From: an uncultured Lachnospiraceae bacterium
GTDB taxonomy: Bacteria; Bacillota; Clostridia; Lachnospirales; Lachnospiraceae
Reading direction: 5' to 3'
Length of the DNA stretch: 7,130 nt
NCBI GenBank assembly: GCA_946623295.1
Contig: CAMOQY010000072.1
Span: 1 to 7,130 of the forward strand
The notes beneath the pieces are model-generated. The model was not told where the DNA came from, made no database searches, and worked only from the letters and a program-made list of their open reading frames with translations. Of this stretch, positions 6,468 through 7,130 are shown piece after piece; the first letter of the stretch is position 1; each line of letters opens with the position of its first letter. A program made the position numbers and the translations under genes.

Positions 6468-6532
6468 ATCAATACCTACCTTCCTCGTTTTATGTAAACC
6501 AGTATTTTATCAGTCAGTGCAGGGTGTATCCG
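6468..6532 (-). other. 65-bp spacer between hypB and mbhA
   Basis: This is the largest gap in the window. On the minus strand it holds an AT-rich stretch (GATAAAATACTGG) and then the purine-rich ribosome binding region of mbhA. I see no GC-rich hairpin followed by a T run, so no intrinsic terminator after hypB. A TAAAAT hexamer could act as a -10 element, but no good -35 lies 16-18 bases upstream of it. Read-through from hypB into mbhA is therefore the simplest reading; an internal promoter is not excluded. Confidence 0.5.
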
Positions 6533-7130
6533 CTACGCCCTTATCTTCTCTTCGATCTTTGACGAAAGCCACTCAAGGAAATCTCCTTCGCCCTCGTGCG
6601 TCCTCGTGGACACTTTAAAGATACGGGCCTTCGGGTTGATATCATGCGTGTCCGAGCAGACGCGTTCGTCGTCGAACTCAAAATACTGCATCATATCGTA
6701 TTTGTTTATCACGAGCGCGTCGGTCGTCGCGAACATGAGAGGATATTTTGCGACCTTGTCGTCGCCCTCCGGGACGCTCAGGATCGCCACCCTCAGATCC
6801 TCGCCGATATTGAACTCGGCGGGGCAGACGAGGTTGCCGATGTTTTCGACAAAGAGCACGTCCAGCGCGTCCAGATTAAAGCCGGGCAGGATATTCTCTA
6901 TTGACATGGCCTCGATGTGGCAGGCGCCGTCCGTCTGGAGCTGTACCACGGGGATCCCCATGCTGTCTATGGCCTCGGCGTCGATCTGACCGGCTATATC
7001 GCCCTCGATGACCCCGATCCTGAAGCTGTCCCTAAGTCCGTTGATGACCGCTTTTATCAGGCTCGTCTTGCCTGCTCCAGGGGATCCCATGACGTTCACG
7101 ATCGCGACCTTTTTCTCGGCAGTGATGCGG
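6533..7130 (-). CDS. hypB: Hydrogenase nickel-incorporation GTPase HypB, 5' end beyond window
   Basis: HypB is the SIMIBI-class GTPase that, with HypA, delivers nickel to [NiFe]-hydrogenase large subunits in the cytoplasm. Numbered from the internal GTG at 7099, the P-loop is GSPGAGKTS (5-13), EGDIAGQIDA follows at 32-41, the metal-binding residues are C60-H61 in DGACHIEA and C92 in NLVCPAEF, and the guanine-recognition motif is NKYD (132-135). The frame stays open upstream of that GTG to the window edge, reading RITAEKKVAI, which fits the strand leading into the P-loop. The GTG is thus an internal valine, and perhaps 20 or so N-terminal residues are missing. Whether it has a His-rich nickel-storing N-terminus cannot be seen. 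The stop is TAG. hypA is a likely neighbour off the right edge. Confidence 0.95.
   Translation of the reverse strand, partial: RITAEKKVAIVNVMGSPGAGKTSLIKAVINGLRDSFRIGVIEGDIAGQIDAEAIDSMGIPVVQLQTDGACHIEAMSIENILPGFNLDALDVLFVENIGNLVCPAEFNIGEDLRVAILSVPEGDDKVAKYPLMFATTDALVINKYDMMQYFEFDDERVCSDTHDINPKARIFKVSTRTHEGEGDFLEWLSSKIEEKIRA

Noticed and set aside
6498..6530. A promoter in the hypB-mbhA spacer
   Set aside because: TAAAAT is present on the minus strand, but no convincing -35 element sits at the proper distance.
7097..7099. GTG as the start of hypB
   Set aside because: It falls two to three residues before the P-loop and the frame remains open upstream with residues fitting the leading beta strand, so it is an internal valine of a gene cut by the window.

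Overview
The window is a single minus-strand gene cluster, read from the right edge to the left edge. It encodes most of a membrane-bound, Mrp-linked group 4 [NiFe]-hydrogenase-type complex, preceded by the nickel-insertion GTPase gene hypB. Both end genes are cut by the window: hypB lacks its 5' end on the right, and a multi-cluster ferredoxin gene lacks its 3' end on the left. No RNA gene, mobile element, CRISPR array or intrinsic terminator was seen, and no stretch over 65 bases lacks a gene.

Order along transcription: hypB (partial), a 65-bp spacer, then mbhA (MrpE-like), mbhB (MrpF-like), mbhC (MrpG-like), mbhD (DUF4040, like the MrpA C-terminal region), mbhE (MbhE-like), mbhF (MrpB-like), mbhG (MrpC/NuoK-like), mbhH (MrpD/NuoL-M-N-like), mbhM (NuoH/EchB-like), mbhJ (NuoB/EchC-like small subunit) and a polyferredoxin subunit (EchF/MbhN/NuoI-like N-terminus, partial). 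The eight Mrp-type genes overlap or abut and five junctions in the operon are ATGA stop/start overlaps. Short gaps of 12-13 bases appear only where the Mrp module gives way to the hydrogenase module (mbhH/mbhM) and between mbhM and mbhJ.

Proposed joint function: the small subunit and polyferredoxin pass electrons from reduced ferredoxin to a [NiFe] large subunit encoded outside the window. The energy released is coupled through the NuoH-like subunit to the antiporter-like MbhH and the Mrp-type Na+/H+ module, giving H2 and an ion gradient. HypB would load nickel into the large subunit. The subunit set matches archaeal Mbh, but the H-M-J order and the absence of a separate mbhI resemble my recollection of the related Mbx/Mbs operons. 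The large subunit (L) and the NuoC-like subunit (K) are not in the window, so hydrogenase identity rests on the CxxC small subunit and on hypB.

Organism: strong AGGAGG-type ribosome binding sites, tight operon packing and moderate GC suggest an anaerobic bacterium, perhaps a Clostridia-type Firmicute. This is inference; the sequence contains no phylogenetic marker that settles it.
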